A stretch of 64,000 nt of DNA from Pyramidobacter porci. GTDB taxonomy: Bacteria; Synergistota; Synergistia; Synergistales; Dethiosulfovibrionaceae. Location: assembly GCF_009695745.1 (NCBI RefSeq), contig NZ_VUNH01000009.1, positions 83,990 through 147,989 of the forward strand, written 5' to 3'. The notes beneath the pieces were generated by a model, which ran no database searches, had not been told where the DNA came from, and worked only from the letters and a program-made list of their open reading frames with translations. Below are positions 43,846 through 56,582 of this stretch, piece after piece; within the stretch, counting starts at the first letter, position 1; each line of letters opens with the position of its first letter. The translations under genes were made by a program, and so were the position numbers.

Positions 43846-45897
43846 CGCTTTGTTTTCGTCATTCGCTTTTGTCTCATGGAGGTCCGATCATGGAGACTGA
43901 AAAATTTAAACTGCACGCGCCTTGGCCGCCCTCGGGCGATCAGCCGCAGGCCATCGAGTCGCTGCTCGAAGGGTTGAACCACGGCGAGAAGTGCTCGACG
44001 CTGTTGGGCGTAACGGGCAGCGGCAAGACGTTTACCGTCGCCAACGTCGTGGCGAAGTACAACCGCCCCACGCTGGTGCTGGCGCACAACAAAACCCTCG
44101 CGGCGCAGCTGTTCAGCGAATTCAAGCGCTTTTTTCCGGAGAACGCCGTGCACTATTACGTGAGCTATTACGATTACTACCAGCCCGAAGCCTATATCCC
44201 CAGCTCGGACACGTTCATCGAAAAAGACGCTTCCATCAACACCCAGATTGAGCGCATGCGGCTTGCCACCACAAAATCGCTGATCGAACGACGCGACGTA
44301 ATCGTGGTGGCGTCGGTTTCCTGCATCTACGGCATGGGCAAGCGCGAGAACTACGAAGACGCGATCGTCAATTTTTCCGTGGGCGAGCGCTGGAACCGCC
44401 GCAGCTTTCAGGAAGCGCTGATGAAAGCCTATTACGAGCGCAACGACTTCGACCTGCAGCCCGGCAAGTACCGCGTGCGCGGCGACGTGCTGGAGCTGTA
44501 TCCCGTGTACAGCGACGCCACGCTGCGCTTTTCCTTCTTCGACGACGAGCTGGAATCCATCGAAGAAGTCGATCCCGTCAGCGGGCATTCCATCGCGCGC
44601 AAACAGCACGTCTCGGTCTTCCCGGCGCAGCATTACGTCACCAGCGACGGCGCGATCGCCGAATCGATGGACAAGATCAAACGCGAGCTGGAGTTGCAGG
44701 TCGGCCGCTTCAAGTCCGAGGGCAAATACCTCGAAGCCGAGCGACTCGGCAGCCGCACCCGCTACGACATGGAAATGCTGGCCGAAGCGGGGTACTGTTC
44801 CGGCATCGAAAACTATTCGCGCTATCTCGACGGCCGCGCCGAGGGCGAACAGCCCGGCACGCTGATCGATTTTTTCCCCCCCGACTTCCTCATGATCGTG
44901 GACGAATCGCACATCACCCTGCCGCAGGTGCGCGGCATGTTCAACGGCGACCGCGCGCGCAAGGAAGTTCTGGTGGAGCACGGTTTCCGCCTGCCGTCGT
45001 GCCTCGACAACCGCCCCCTCAAGTGGCACGAGTTCGAGCATTACATGCAGCGTGTCGTCTGCTGCTCGGCCACGCCCGGCGACTGGGAACTGGCGCACTC
45101 CAAGCGCGTCGTCGAGCAGCTGATCCGCCCCACCGGCATCGCCGACCCCGAAGTGGAGATCCGCAGAGCGACAGGGCAGATCGACGACCTGCTGGCCGAG
45201 ATCCAGAAAGTCCGGGGCGCGGGCGGCCGCTGCCTCGTCACCACGCTCACCAAAAAAGGCGCCGAAGAGCTGGCCGGATACATGAGTACGCTGCGCATCA
45301 AGTCCGAATATATCCATTCCGAGCTGAACGCCTTCGAGCGCGCGGAAGAGATCAACCGGCTCCGCAGCGGCGATATCGAGGTGCTGATCGGCGTCAACCT
45401 GCTGCGCGAGGGCATCGACATGCCCGAGGTGACGCTCGTGGCGATCCTCGATGCCGACCGCGAAGGTTTCCTGCGCTCCTACCGCTCGCTCGTGCAGGTG
45501 ATGGGGCGCGCGGCGCGCAACGTCGATTCGCGCGTGATCCTTTATGCCGACGAAGTGACCGACAGCATCCGCGAGGCGGTCGGCGAGTCGAAGCGCCGCC
45601 GTGAGGCGCAGCTGAAATACAACGAAGAGCATCATATCGTGCCGCAGACGATCCACAAGTCCATCGAGCGCATGCTGCCCGAGGTGGAGTTCGAAGCCGC
45701 GCCCGAAGCGAAAAACAAACGGGCGCAGCAGCATATCGAGCACATGGACAACGAGGCTCTCGAAAAACTCATGTGGGAGGCAGTGGAAAAGCTTCAGTTC
45801 GAAAAGGCGGCCCGGATCCGCGACATGATCCAGGCCATGGAAGAAGGCCGAACTCCCCAAGGCGGGTTCGGCGACGAAGAAGGAGGAACCGGTCTCC

Positions 45898-48727
<2,830 letters not shown>

Positions 48728-48753
<26 letters not shown>

Positions 48754-49657
48754 TCGCGGCAGGAGAGATGGCCGCGGCGACTTTGAGCGTTCAGCGCGTC
48801 CCCGCGGCAAAAAGGACTTCGCGCCCCGTCAGGCGCGGGAGAGTTCCGGCGGCCGTCCGTTTCCCGAGCGCCGGCCCCGGCCGAAGCGCGCCGCGCCGGC
48901 GGCGTCCGACGATCTCTGCTGGGGGCGCAATCCTGTGCTGACGCTGCTGGAGAATCGGCCCGAGCTGTGCCGCAAAGTCTTTTTGCTGGCGGGCGCGCCG
49001 GACAAGTTCCGTGACACGGTGGCGCGCCTCTGCGCCGACAGCCGTATCCCGCTGGACTGTGTCGGGCGGGAAGAATTGGAACGGCTGACCGGCGGCGCGG
49101 TCCATCAGGGCGCGGTCGCCTGCGTGGCGCCGATCCCGCCGGCCGATCTCGACGGCGTCGTCGACGCGCTGGATCCTCAGGCGCCGGCGCTGGTCGTGCT
49201 GCTCGACCACTGCCAGGATCCCCACAACCTCGGCGCGGTGATCCGTACGGCCGAAGTGGCCGGGGCCGCCTGTGTCGTCTGCCAGAACGACCGCTCGGCG
49301 ACCGTCAACGGCACGGTCGTCAAGACCAGCGCCGGCGCGGCGTTCCGCCTGCCCGTGGCGCAGGTGGTCAACGTCGGCCGCGCCATGGAGCGGCTGAAGC
49401 AAAAAGGTTTTTGGATCGTGGGCTTGGATCACCGCGCCGACGAAACCGTGTGGAGCGGCGCGCTGCCGGAACGGCTCGCGCTCGTCGTCGGTTCCGAAGG
49501 CGAAGGCATTTCGGCGCTGACGGCGAAAAACTGCGACAAGCTCGTCAAGTTTCCCATGGCGGGACGGACGGGCAATCTCAACGCCAGCGTCGCGGCGGCA
49601 CTGGGCATGTTCGAGTGGGTGCGTCTGTATGGCTGCGGCGCGAAAGCGTCTGAATAA
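48728..49657 (+). CDS. rlmB: 23S rRNA (guanosine2251-2'-O)-methyltransferase RlmB (TrmH family)
   Basis: 309 residues. SPOUT methyltransferase with substrate-binding domain (about 65-135) and a knotted catalytic domain with LDHCQDPHNLGAVIRTAEV, VVGSEGEGIS and the NLNASVAAAL motif. A 60-residue Arg/Lys/Gly/Pro-rich N-terminal extension precedes it, probably an RNA-binding tail. It overlaps uvrA by 26 bp. Specificity for G2251 is inferred from the family only. Confidence 0.85.
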
Positions 49658-49679
49658 AATTCGTTGGGAGGTGTGTGTC

Positions 49680-50495
49680 ATGAACGTGGAAGAACTTCGC
49701 CCGATCATTGTCGGCGGCGGCAATCTGGGCGGTGCGGTGGCGCGCGGGCTGTTCCGCGCCGGCGTCAGCCCCGTGGTAGTGCAGCATCGGGGCACGAAAT
49801 TCGATGCGCTTGTCGGCGACGGCATCGAAACGGTCGCTGTTCTGGCCGAGGCCGTGCCGCTGGGGCGCGGGCCCGTGTTCGTCGCGCTGAAACCGTGGCT
49901 GATCGAAAGCTACTGCGCGGAAAACGCGGCTTTGCTGGCCGGGCGCGCGCTGGTTTCCTGCGCGGCGCTGGTCGGCCTTGAAGTGTTGGAAAAATCGGTC
50001 CCGAGCGCCCGCTGGGGGCGCGTGATGCCGAATATCGCTTCGGCCGTGGGGGCCGGATTTACCGGCATCGTTCGCGGCGGCTGGACCGAGACAGAATTTG
50101 AGGAAGTGCGCGGGCTCTGCGAGCTCTTCGGCGACGCAGTGGAGGTGTCCGAAAAGGATCTGGACGGCGTCGTCTGCCTTTCCGGCTCGGCGCTCGCCTA
50201 CGTGCTGGAACTGCTGGAAGGCTTTATCCAGGGCGGCCTGGCCGTGGGCATGAAAAGCGATCTGTCGCTGCGCGCCGGCGCGGCGACGCTGATCGGCGCC
50301 GCCGAACTGGCGCGGCAGAAGAACGTTCATCCCGCCGCGCTCAAGGACGCTGTTTGCACTCCCGGCGGCACGACCATCGCCGGACTGCGCGCCCTTCAGC
50401 GCGCGGGATTCAAAAGCGCTTTCGTCGAGGCGCTCGCGGCCACGGCCGAAAAAGCCAGGGGAGGCGCCGCCGCGTTCGAGAAATCGCGCCGATAA
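49680..50495 (+). CDS. proC: Pyrroline-5-carboxylate reductase
   Basis: 271 residues. N-terminal Rossmann motif VGGGNLGGAVARGLF; substrate-binding LSGSALAYVLELLEGF; C-terminal signature CTPGGTTIAGLRAL. It makes proline from pyrroline-5-carboxylate. The ATG at 49680 follows TGGGAGG and avoids a longer frame extension with no ribosome-binding site. Confidence 0.92.
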   Translation: MNVEELRPIIVGGGNLGGAVARGLFRAGVSPVVVQHRGTKFDALVGDGIETVAVLAEAVPLGRGPVFVALKPWLIESYCAENAALLAGRALVSCAALVGLEVLEKSVPSARWGRVMPNIASAVGAGFTGIVRGGWTETEFEEVRGLCELFGDAVEVSEKDLDGVVCLSGSALAYVLELLEGFIQGGLAVGMKSDLSLRAGAATLIGAAELARQKNVHPAALKDAVCTPGGTTIAGLRALQRAGFKSAFVEALAATAEKARGGAAAFEKSRR

Positions 50496-50550
50496 AACCG
50501 CCGGAGGCGCGGAGAACGTCGCATGTTCTCCGCGCCTCCGGCGTTGTTTT
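50496..50550. terminator. Bidirectional intrinsic terminator between proC and msrAB
   Basis: 18-bp stem GCCGGAGGCGCGGAGAAC / GTTCTCCGCGCCTCCGGC with a 7-nt loop, A4 upstream and T-rich DNA downstream. Confidence 0.88.
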
Positions 50551-50575
50551 GCGAAGTGTGTCTGTGCGTTGCGTG

Positions 50576-51667
50576 CTAGCGTTTGTCGTAACTTTCGCAG
50601 AGATGCTTGAACTCTCCGTAGCCTTCTTCGTCCAGCTTGTCGTAGGGGATGAAGCGCAGCGCCGCGCTGTTGATGCAGTAGCGCAGCCCGCCTTTGTCCT
50701 TCGGCCCGTCGCCGAAAACGTGCCCCAGATGGCTGTCGCCGGCTTGGCTGCGTACCTCGGTCCGGCTCATGCCGTGGCTGCCGTCGTGACGTTCGACGAC
50801 GGCGGCCGGCTTGATCGGCTTTGAAAAGCTGGGCCAGCCGCAGCCGGAATCGAACTTCGCTTCCGAGGAAAAAAGCGGTTCGCCGGTGACGACGTCGACG
50901 TACAGCCCCGGTTTGCGGTTGTCGAAATATTCGTTGTCGAACGGGCGTTCCGTGGCGGCTTCCTGCGTCACGGCGTACTGGGCCGGCGTCAGTTTTTTTC
51001 TGAGCTCGGCGGCGGACGGTTTGGCGTATTTTCTTTCGGGCGCGGGCGGCGTTTTCGCTTTCAGCCCGTCGAGCGCGCTGAAGTCGACGTGGCAGTAACC
51101 GCCCGGGTTCTTCTTCAGATAGTCCTGATGGTACTCCTCGGCCGCGAAGAAGTTTTCCAGCGGCAGCAGTTCCGTGACGATTTTCTGTTTATACTTTTTC
51201 TGCTCGGCGGCGAAGATCCGCTCGAGAGGTTTGCGCTCGGCCGCGTCGGCGTAGTACACGCCCGTGCGGTACTGCCGGCCGGCGTCGTTTCCCTGCCTGT
51301 CCCGAACGGTCGGGTCGATGATGTGGAAAAACTGTTCCGTCAGCGTTTCCAGACTGACGAGCCGCGGGTCGTAACTGACGCGCACGGTCTCGGCATGCCC
51401 GGTGAGCCCCGAGCAGACTTCACGGTACGTCGGATTTTCCGTGTGGCCGTTGGCGTATCCGGACACGGCGTCGCGCACGCCGGGGATGCGCGAAAAATAT
51501 TCTTCAACGCCCCAAAAACAGCCGCCCGCAAAATATATTTCTTTCAGATTTTTCATGTCCTCTCCTTCGTTTTTTGTCACAAGGTTTTCCGACCGGACGC
51601 TGCTTGTCCGGGGCAAGAGCATGGCCGAAAACAGCGTTGCCAGCACTACGAGAATCGTTCTTTTCAT
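50576..51667 (-). CDS. msrAB: Exported bifunctional methionine sulfoxide reductase MsrAB
   Basis: 363 residues. N-terminal signal peptide (about 1-26). The MsrA domain (about 40-200) has the catalytic Cys in [12 protein letters not shown], and the MsrB domain (about 225-355) has [18 protein letters not shown] and the catalytic Cys in RYCINSAAL. It repairs both epimers of oxidised methionine in exported proteins. The MsrB domain lacks the usual zinc CxxC pairs in this reading. No thioredoxin-like domain or CcdA partner is adjacent. The promoter lies at 51739-51767. Confidence 0.92.
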   Translation of the reverse strand: MKRTILVVLATLFSAMLLPRTSSVRSENLVTKNEGEDMKNLKEIYFAGGCFWGVEEYFSRIPGVRDAVSGYANGHTENPTYREVCSGLTGHAETVRVSYDPRLVSLETLTEQFFHIIDPTVRDRQGNDAGRQYRTGVYYADAAERKPLERIFAAEQKKYKQKIVTELLPLENFFAAEEYHQDYLKKNPGGYCHVDFSALDGLKAKTPPAPERKYAKPSAAELRKKLTPAQYAVTQEAATERPFDNEYFDNRKPGLYVDVVTGEPLFSSEAKFDSGCGWPSFSKPIKPAAVVERHDGSHGMSRTEVRSQAGDSHLGHVFGDGPKDKGGLRYCINSAALRFIPYDKLDEEGYGEFKHLCESYDKR

Positions 51668-51738
51668 AAGTTCCTCCCATCCGATGTCAGCGCGTTCGCC
51701 TCTTGCTTTATGCGGGCGCCGATCTTTGTGTTGAGACT

Positions 51739-51767
51739 ATTATACTTTAATGTCCCGAGAATGTCCG
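51739..51767 (-). promoter_or_regulatory. Promoter of msrAB
   Basis: On the minus strand a perfect -10 TATAAT (51739-51744), a 17-bp spacer and -35 CGGACA (51762-51767). About 70 bp before the msrAB start. Confidence 0.55.
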
Positions 51768-51794
51768 AGCCCGCAGGTGACGCACTTTTCAGGG

Positions 51795-51823
51795 TTGACA
51801 GAAGCGGGCGGAGAGAGTAGAAT
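51795..51823 (+). promoter_or_regulatory. Promoter of the tandem tRNA-Val genes
   Basis: Perfect -35 TTGACA (51795-51800), 17-bp spacer and -10 TAGAAT (51818-51823). The transcript would begin near 51830, just before the first tRNA. Confidence 0.8.
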
Positions 51824-51843
51824 TCCTCATGTTCGGCGTTATC

Positions 51844-51918
51844 GGGTGATTAGCTCAGAGGAAGAGCGCTTCCCTGACACGGAAGAGGTCACAAGTTCGA
51901 TTCTTGTATCACCCACCA
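51844..51918 (+). tRNA. tRNA-Val (GAC), copy 1
   Basis: 75 nt including an encoded CCA. The acceptor stem GGGTGAT / ATCACCC is perfect, the anticodon arm CTTCC-CTGACAC-GGAAG exposes GAC, and the T arm contains TTCGATT. GAC reads valine GUC/GUU codons. Confidence 0.95.
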
Positions 51919-51944
51919 TGTGTTCTTCATACGCCCCCGATAAA

Positions 51945-52019
51945 GGGTGATTAGCTCAGAGGAAGAGCGCTTCCCTGACACGGAAGAGGTCACAAGTTCG
52001 ATTCTTGTATCACCCACCA
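51945..52019 (+). tRNA. tRNA-Val (GAC), copy 2
   Basis: Identical over all 75 nt to copy 1, with encoded CCA, separated by a 26-bp spacer. Both are presumably cut from one precursor. Confidence 0.95.
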
Positions 52020-52027
52020 TGGCCTCG

Positions 52028-52057
52028 AGAGCATCTTTTCAAGGTGCTCTTTTTTTG
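52028..52057 (+). terminator. Intrinsic terminator after the tRNA genes
   Basis: Short stem AGAGCA / TGCTCT with an 11-nt loop followed by T8. Confidence 0.7.
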
Positions 52058-52178
52058 TAGAGAAAAATATAGATTGAATTTCTGTCTTGATGATTCTAAT
52101 ACAGTTCCAAATTAATTTTTTTTAAGTTGAAACTGTTGTAAAATAGTGCGGAGCGGTATAGTATAAGGCGGTGAAAAC

Positions 52179-52553
52179 ATGATTGCCGGTGTCGGAATGG
52201 ATCTGTGCGGTGTGGAGCGTATGCGGAAGGCCTGCGAGAGCGAAGCTTTTTGTCGAAGAGTTTTTACCGAAGCGGAATTGTCTTACGCGGCGGGAAAAAA
52301 ATCGCGCGCCTGTCATCTTGCCGCGGCGTACGCGGCGAAGGAGGCCTTTGCCAAAGCGACGGGTTTGGGATTGGCGAAGCTGGGGCTCCGCAGCGTGAGC
52401 GTGCGTCACGACGCGGCCGGCCGCCCCATCCTCGTCCTCGATCCGCAGGCGCCGGCGCTGGAGCCGTATCGCCGGGCGCGTTTTCATCTTTCGCTCAGCC
52501 ATGACGGCGGCATCGCCGCCGCCGTGGTGATCTACGAGACGGAAGGAGTCTGA
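52179..52553 (+). CDS. acpS: Holo-ACP synthase AcpS
   Basis: 124 residues. Metal-binding GVGMDLCGVERM at the start and AAAYAAKEAFAKATGLGL with the conserved Lys-Glu. It transfers phosphopantetheine from CoA to ACP Ser39. Its last base is shared with the ATG of the downstream nnrD gene; this acpS-nnrD pairing is common. Confidence 0.93.
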   Translation: MIAGVGMDLCGVERMRKACESEAFCRRVFTEAELSYAAGKKSRACHLAAAYAAKEAFAKATGLGLAKLGLRSVSVRHDAAGRPILVLDPQAPALEPYRRARFHLSLSHDGGIAAAVVIYETEGV

Positions 52554-54046
52554 TGGCCGTGATCCCGTGGTACGCGAACGAAAAAGTGAGAGCCCTTGAC
52601 GCGCGGCTGATCGAATCCGGCGTGTCGGGCCTGGAACTGATGGAGCGCGTCGGCCGCGGCATTGTCGATTTTATCCTGAAACAGCCGCTCGCTCGTTCGG
52701 CGTTGATTTTGGCGGGCGCCGGGAGTAACGGCGGCGACGGCTTCGTGATCGCCCGGCTTTTGATGGAACGCGGCTGGAAAGTGACGGTGCTCCTCAGCCA
52801 CGCGGCTTCCCGTTCCCAAGGCGACGCCGCCGTCAATCTGACGAGGCTCGGGGAGATGCCGGTGCCGGTCGTCGAAAGTCGCGATCGTGACGAAACGGCA
52901 CTGACGGAGCTGTTGAATTCGCACGATCTTGTCGTCGACGCGCTTTTGGGCACCGGCGCGGCGGGCGCGCCTCGCGGCGAAACCGCTCGCCTGATCGCGG
53001 CGGTCAATCGTTGCCGCTTTGGCCGCCATGTGCTGGCGGTGGACGTCCCCAGCGGCGCGGAAGGCGGCGAGGGCGTCGAAGCGCAGTGGACCTGCACGGC
53101 CGGCGGCTGGAAGCTGCCGATAGCGACGGGGCACGGCGCGGCGCTGGCGGGGGAGACGGTCCTGATCCCGCTGGACGAGAACGCCGCGCCGCTGCTGGGA
53201 GTTCCCGACGCGCTGGAGCTGGAAGAGCGCGACGTGCGAAATTTCCTTCCCCGCCGCCGGATCGACGATCACAAAGGCCGCCGCGGCGGCGTGCTGATCG
53301 TCGCCGGCTCGAAGCGCTACCGCGGCGCGGCCCTTCTGGCGGCGCGCGGCGCTCTGCGCGCCGGCGCGGGGCTGGCGGTGCTGGCCTCGGTTCCGGAAGT
53401 TCTGGACGTCCTCGCGGCCTCGCTTCCGGAGGCAATCGCCGAACCTCTGGAAGACGCGGCGGCACTTGAACGGATCATGGCGAAATGGCGCTCCCGCTGT
53501 TCTGTGTTGCTGATCGGTTCGGGGCTTGATCGCGACAGCCGCGCCCGCGGACTGTGCCGGATCGGCTCGCAGTGGGACGGCCCCTCCCTGTGGGACGGCG
53601 ACGGCCTGTACTGGCTGGGCGAAGATGACATAAAACCCGTACGGTGCTGTCTGACGCCTCACGAGGGCGAAGCGGCGGCGCTCCTCGGCGGGCGATCGCC
53701 CGTGCGGGATCGCTTCGAGGCGGCCGCGGCTTTGGCGCGGCAGTATGGCTCCGTACTTTTGAAAGGGTATCGCTCGCTTGTCGCCGGTCTGGAGCAAACG
53801 CCGTGGATCGTGCCGCGCGGGGACCGAACCTTGTCCGTGCCCGGGTCGGGCGACGTGCTGTCGGGGGCCTGCGCGGCCCTGCTGGCCGCGGGGGTTCCCG
53901 CGGAAAAGGCGCTGGCGCTGGGGGCATGGTGCCACGGTGTGTCCGGAGAGGCCTTGGGCCGCATGCAAGGGCAGGACGGCATACTGGCTCATGAGGTAGC
54001 CGATTGTCTGCCGGCGGTTTTGAAGGAGCTGAACGGAGCGTGCTGA
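52553..54046 (+). CDS. nnrD: Bifunctional NAD(P)H-hydrate epimerase/dehydratase (YjeF)
   Basis: 497 residues. The N-terminal epimerase domain (about 1-210) has AGAGSNGGDGFVIARLL, and the C-terminal ADP-dependent dehydratase (about 225-490) has KGRRGGVLIVAGS, LTPHEGEAAALLG and the ATP/ADP site VPGSGDVLSGACAALLA. It repairs hydrated NAD(P)H. Compared with other YjeF proteins the NAD-site and dehydratase motifs are intact. It overlaps acpS by one base and tsaE by 7 bp. Confidence 0.93.
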   Translation: MAVIPWYANEKVRALDARLIESGVSGLELMERVGRGIVDFILKQPLARSALILAGAGSNGGDGFVIARLLMERGWKVTVLLSHAASRSQGDAAVNLTRLGEMPVPVVESRDRDETALTELLNSHDLVVDALLGTGAAGAPRGETARLIAAVNRCRFGRHVLAVDVPSGAEGGEGVEAQWTCTAGGWKLPIATGHGAALAGETVLIPLDENAAPLLGVPDALELEERDVRNFLPRRRIDDHKGRRGGVLIVAGSKRYRGAALLAARGALRAGAGLAVLASVPEVLDVLAASLPEAIAEPLEDAAALERIMAKWRSRCSVLLIGSGLDRDSRARGLCRIGSQWDGPSLWDGDGLYWLGEDDIKPVRCCLTPHEGEAAALLGGRSPVRDRFEAAAALARQYGSVLLKGYRSLVAGLEQTPWIVPRGDRTLSVPGSGDVLSGACAALLAAGVPAEKALALGAWCHGVSGEALGRMQGQDGILAHEVADCLPAVLKELNGAC

Positions 54047-54528
54047 CGGTAAAAAAAGAACCGGACGGGCGAAGCTGTTTTTCGCTCGACGGACGTGACG
54101 ATACGCGGGCGCTGGGGGAAAACATCGCCGCCGTCCTGCGTCCCGGCATGACGCTGTTGATGAAAGGCGAGCTGGGCGCCGGCAAAACCACGCTGGTGCG
54201 CGAACTGTGCCGCGCGCTGGGCTGGAAGCGGACCTGCAGTCCGTCTTTCGCGTTGGTCAACGAGTACGCGCGGGCGCGGATCTCCGTCGCACATGCCGAC
54301 CTGTACCGTCTTGAGCACGTCGACGGCCGGGACCTTGGCTTCGATGAGTATCTTGACGACGGCTGGGTGCTGATTGTCGAGTGGCCCGAGCGCCTTGCCC
54401 GCGATGATTTCGAAGACGTCTGGCACTGCGAGATGTCTGCCGCGGGTGAGAAACGCCGCTTCCGCGTCGCCGCTGCAGGCGAAACGGCGCGGAACGCTTT
54501 GGCGCAGCTGGAGAAGGCGTGTTCATGA
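54040..54528 (+). CDS. tsaE: tRNA threonylcarbamoyladenosine biosynthesis ATPase TsaE
   Basis: 162 residues. Walker A MKGELGAGKTTLVR, SPSFALVNEY and the acidic switch HADLYRLEHV, WPERL. It drives cycles of the TsaBDE complex that makes t6A in ANN-decoding tRNA. The start is a GTG at 54040 inside the end of nnrD, with GGAG just upstream. Confidence 0.92.
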   Translation: MLTVKKEPDGRSCFSLDGRDDTRALGENIAAVLRPGMTLLMKGELGAGKTTLVRELCRALGWKRTCSPSFALVNEYARARISVAHADLYRLEHVDGRDLGFDEYLDDGWVLIVEWPERLARDDFEDVWHCEMSAAGEKRRFRVAAAGETARNALAQLEKACS

Positions 54529-55181
54529 GCGACGTCCTCTTGTCCATAGATTGTTCCAACCGCTGGTCCTGTCTGGGACTGGCCGTCGGCGGAAAGATCG
54601 CCGGCGAGCGCAATCTCGACCTCGGCCGCGAACAGGCGGCCCGCCTGCCCCTGCTGGCGGCGGAACTGCTGGCCGGACACGGGCTGAAAATTCAGGACGT
54701 GGCGTGCGTCGCGGTGACGGTCGGCCCCGGCTATTTTACCGGCATCCGCATCGGCATGGCCTACGCCGCCGGCCTGGCCTTCGCCCTTGGCGTCAGGATT
54801 GTGCCGCTGAGCAGCTTGGAGGCGGTGCTTCGTTCCTGCCCTGGCTGGGATTGCGGCGTGAAGGTGCCGCTGATCGCCGCGTCGCGCGAGCTGGCTTTTT
54901 CCAGCGTTTACAGGGACGGTTGCCTTGTGCTGGCCGAAAAAGAGCGCACATACGAGGAACTTTTATCGAAACTGCGGGAGATTTCGCGTGATTTTGAAAT
55001 GTGGTCGGTGAAAGATGCGCGCTTGTTTGCTTCGTCGCCTCGCGAGGGTGTACAATACATCGCAAACCCGAGCGGCGCGGCGCATGCGGCGCTGGCGTTG
55101 GAGCGTCTTCATGCAAGTATAAAGCCGGACGAGCTGAGAGCTCGCTATCTGCGCGAGCCCGGCCTCGGCCGTTCTTTATAG
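54525..55181 (+). CDS. tsaB: tRNA threonylcarbamoyladenosine biosynthesis protein TsaB
   Basis: 218 residues, ASKHA fold. N-terminal VLLSIDCSNRWSCLGLAV and the motif VTVGPGYFTGIRIGMAYA; C-terminal YIANPSGAAHAALA. It is the scaffold partner of TsaD. The ATG overlaps the tsaE stop as ATGA. tsaD is not in the window. Confidence 0.92.
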   Translation: MSDVLLSIDCSNRWSCLGLAVGGKIAGERNLDLGREQAARLPLLAAELLAGHGLKIQDVACVAVTVGPGYFTGIRIGMAYAAGLAFALGVRIVPLSSLEAVLRSCPGWDCGVKVPLIAASRELAFSSVYRDGCLVLAEKERTYEELLSKLREISRDFEMWSVKDARLFASSPREGVQYIANPSGAAHAALALERLHASIKPDELRARYLREPGLGRSL

Positions 55182-55238
55182 AGTTTGTTTTTTGTTGTAA
55201 ATGGGGGAAGCTTTTTATTTTTTCTGGAGGTGAAGGTG

Positions 55239-55445
55239 TTGGCCAAGAAGTTCGATGTATCCATCAACAAAACTTGGTGCAAAGGATGCAGCTTGTGCGT
55301 TTCCGTTTGCCCCAAGAAGGTTCTTGCCCTGAACGACAGAGTGAAGTCCGAGGCTGTACATCCGGAAGAGTGCATCGGTTGCAGATCGTGCGAAAATATC
55401 TGCCCCGATCTTGCGATCACCGTGCGAGAGGATGGGACGAAATAA
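55239..55445 (+). CDS. korD: 2-oxoacid:ferredoxin oxidoreductase delta (ferredoxin-like) subunit
   Basis: About 68 residues with two 4Fe-4S motifs: CKGCSLCVSVCPKK and CIGCRSCENICPD. It passes electrons from the catalytic beta subunit to ferredoxin. First gene of the four-gene operon. The start is a TTG at 55239 or a GTG at 55236, both just after TGGAGGTGA; TTG has the better spacing. It overlaps the alpha gene by one base. Confidence 0.9.
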   Translation: MAKKFDVSINKTWCKGCSLCVSVCPKKVLALNDRVKSEAVHPEECIGCRSCENICPDLAITVREDGTK

Positions 55446-56581
55446 TGGCTGAGATCAAATTCTGGCAGGGCAACGAGGCCGTCGCGTTCGGCGCGCTGGC
55501 GGCGGGATGCAAATTCTACGCGGGGTATCCGATTACCCCCTCGACGGAAGTCATGGAGACGATGGCGGTCGAACTGCCCAAAGTCGGCGGCGTCTTCCAG
55601 CAGATGGAAGACGAGCTTGGCGCCTGCGGTTGCGCTATCGGCGCTTCCATTGCCGGCGTCAAGTCGATGACGGCCAGTTCCGGCCCGGGCTTCACGCTGA
55701 AACAGGAAAACTTGGGCCTGGCGTATGAAGCCGAAATTCCCTTGGTTGTCGTCGACGTCATGCGCGGCGGCCCTTCCACGGGACTTCCCACGCAGGGCGC
55801 CCAGCAGGACGTCATGCAGGCCCGCTGGGGTACGCATGGCGATCACGGCACGATCGCCCTGGCGCCCGCTTCGGTGGAAGAGTGCTATACGTTGACGGTC
55901 GAGGCGTTCAACCTGGCGGAGCGTTTTCGCCAGCCCGTTCTTATCATGAGCGACGCCGAGATCGGCCACATGAGGGAAAAGTTCGTCGTGCCCGATCCCG
56001 AGAGTCTGAAGGTCGTCGACCGTAAGAGGCCTTCCGTCGATGCGGAGCACTTCGTGCCCTATCAGGCCGATCCCGAAGACGACGTTCCGCCCATGGCCGG
56101 CTTTGGCGACGGGTACCGCTGGCATGTGACGGGGCTGACCCATAACGACTGGGGATTCCCCACGACCGATCCCGGCGATATCGACAAGAAGATGCGCCGT
56201 TTGATGCGCAAAGTCGACCGTTTCCGCGACGACATCGTCAAATTCGATACCGTCGAAGTGGAAGATGCCGAGATCCTGGTGGTGTCCTACGGCAGCGTTT
56301 CCCGTTCCAGCGTCCGCGCCGTGCGCGACGCGCGCGCCCAGGGCGTCAAGGTGGGGCATTTCCGCCCCATCACGCTGTGGCCTTTCGCCGATAAGGAACT
56401 GGAGCGCCTGGCCCGCCGCGTCAAGACCATTATCGTGCCCGAACTGAACTGCGGTCAGATGGTTCTTGAAGTCGAGCGCGCCGTTCACGGCAAGGCCCGC
56501 GTCGTGCCGCTGAACCGTGTGGACGGCGAGCTCTTCCAGCCCACCGAAATTTTCAACAAGATTGTCGAGGAGGCCAAGTAA
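55445..56581 (+). CDS. korA: 2-oxoacid:ferredoxin oxidoreductase alpha subunit
   Basis: 378 residues. The pyrimidine-domain motif GCKFYAGYPITPSTEVME and the glutamate region FQQMEDELGA are present, with MTASSGPGFTLKQENLGLA, RGGPSTGLPTQ and GDHGTIALAP. With delta, beta and gamma it forms a heterotetrameric enzyme that oxidises a 2-oxoacid with CoA and reduces ferredoxin. The order and sequence suit 2-oxoglutarate (Kor) or branched 2-oxoacid (Vor). I call it Kor by subunit layout only. Confidence 0.9.
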   Translation: MAEIKFWQGNEAVAFGALAAGCKFYAGYPITPSTEVMETMAVELPKVGGVFQQMEDELGACGCAIGASIAGVKSMTASSGPGFTLKQENLGLAYEAEIPLVVVDVMRGGPSTGLPTQGAQQDVMQARWGTHGDHGTIALAPASVEECYTLTVEAFNLAERFRQPVLIMSDAEIGHMREKFVVPDPESLKVVDRKRPSVDAEHFVPYQADPEDDVPPMAGFGDGYRWHVTGLTHNDWGFPTTDPGDIDKKMRRLMRKVDRFRDDIVKFDTVEVEDAEILVVSYGSVSRSSVRAVRDARAQGVKVGHFRPITLWPFADKELERLARRVKTIIVPELNCGQMVLEVERAVHGKARVVPLNRVDGELFQPTEIFNKIVEEAK

Positions 56582-56582
56582 G

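Noticed and set aside
42141..45860. 1239-residue open frame on the minus strand
   Set aside because: It is antisense to ftsH and uvrB, which have full families and motifs. Long antisense frames are common in DNA this GC-rich.
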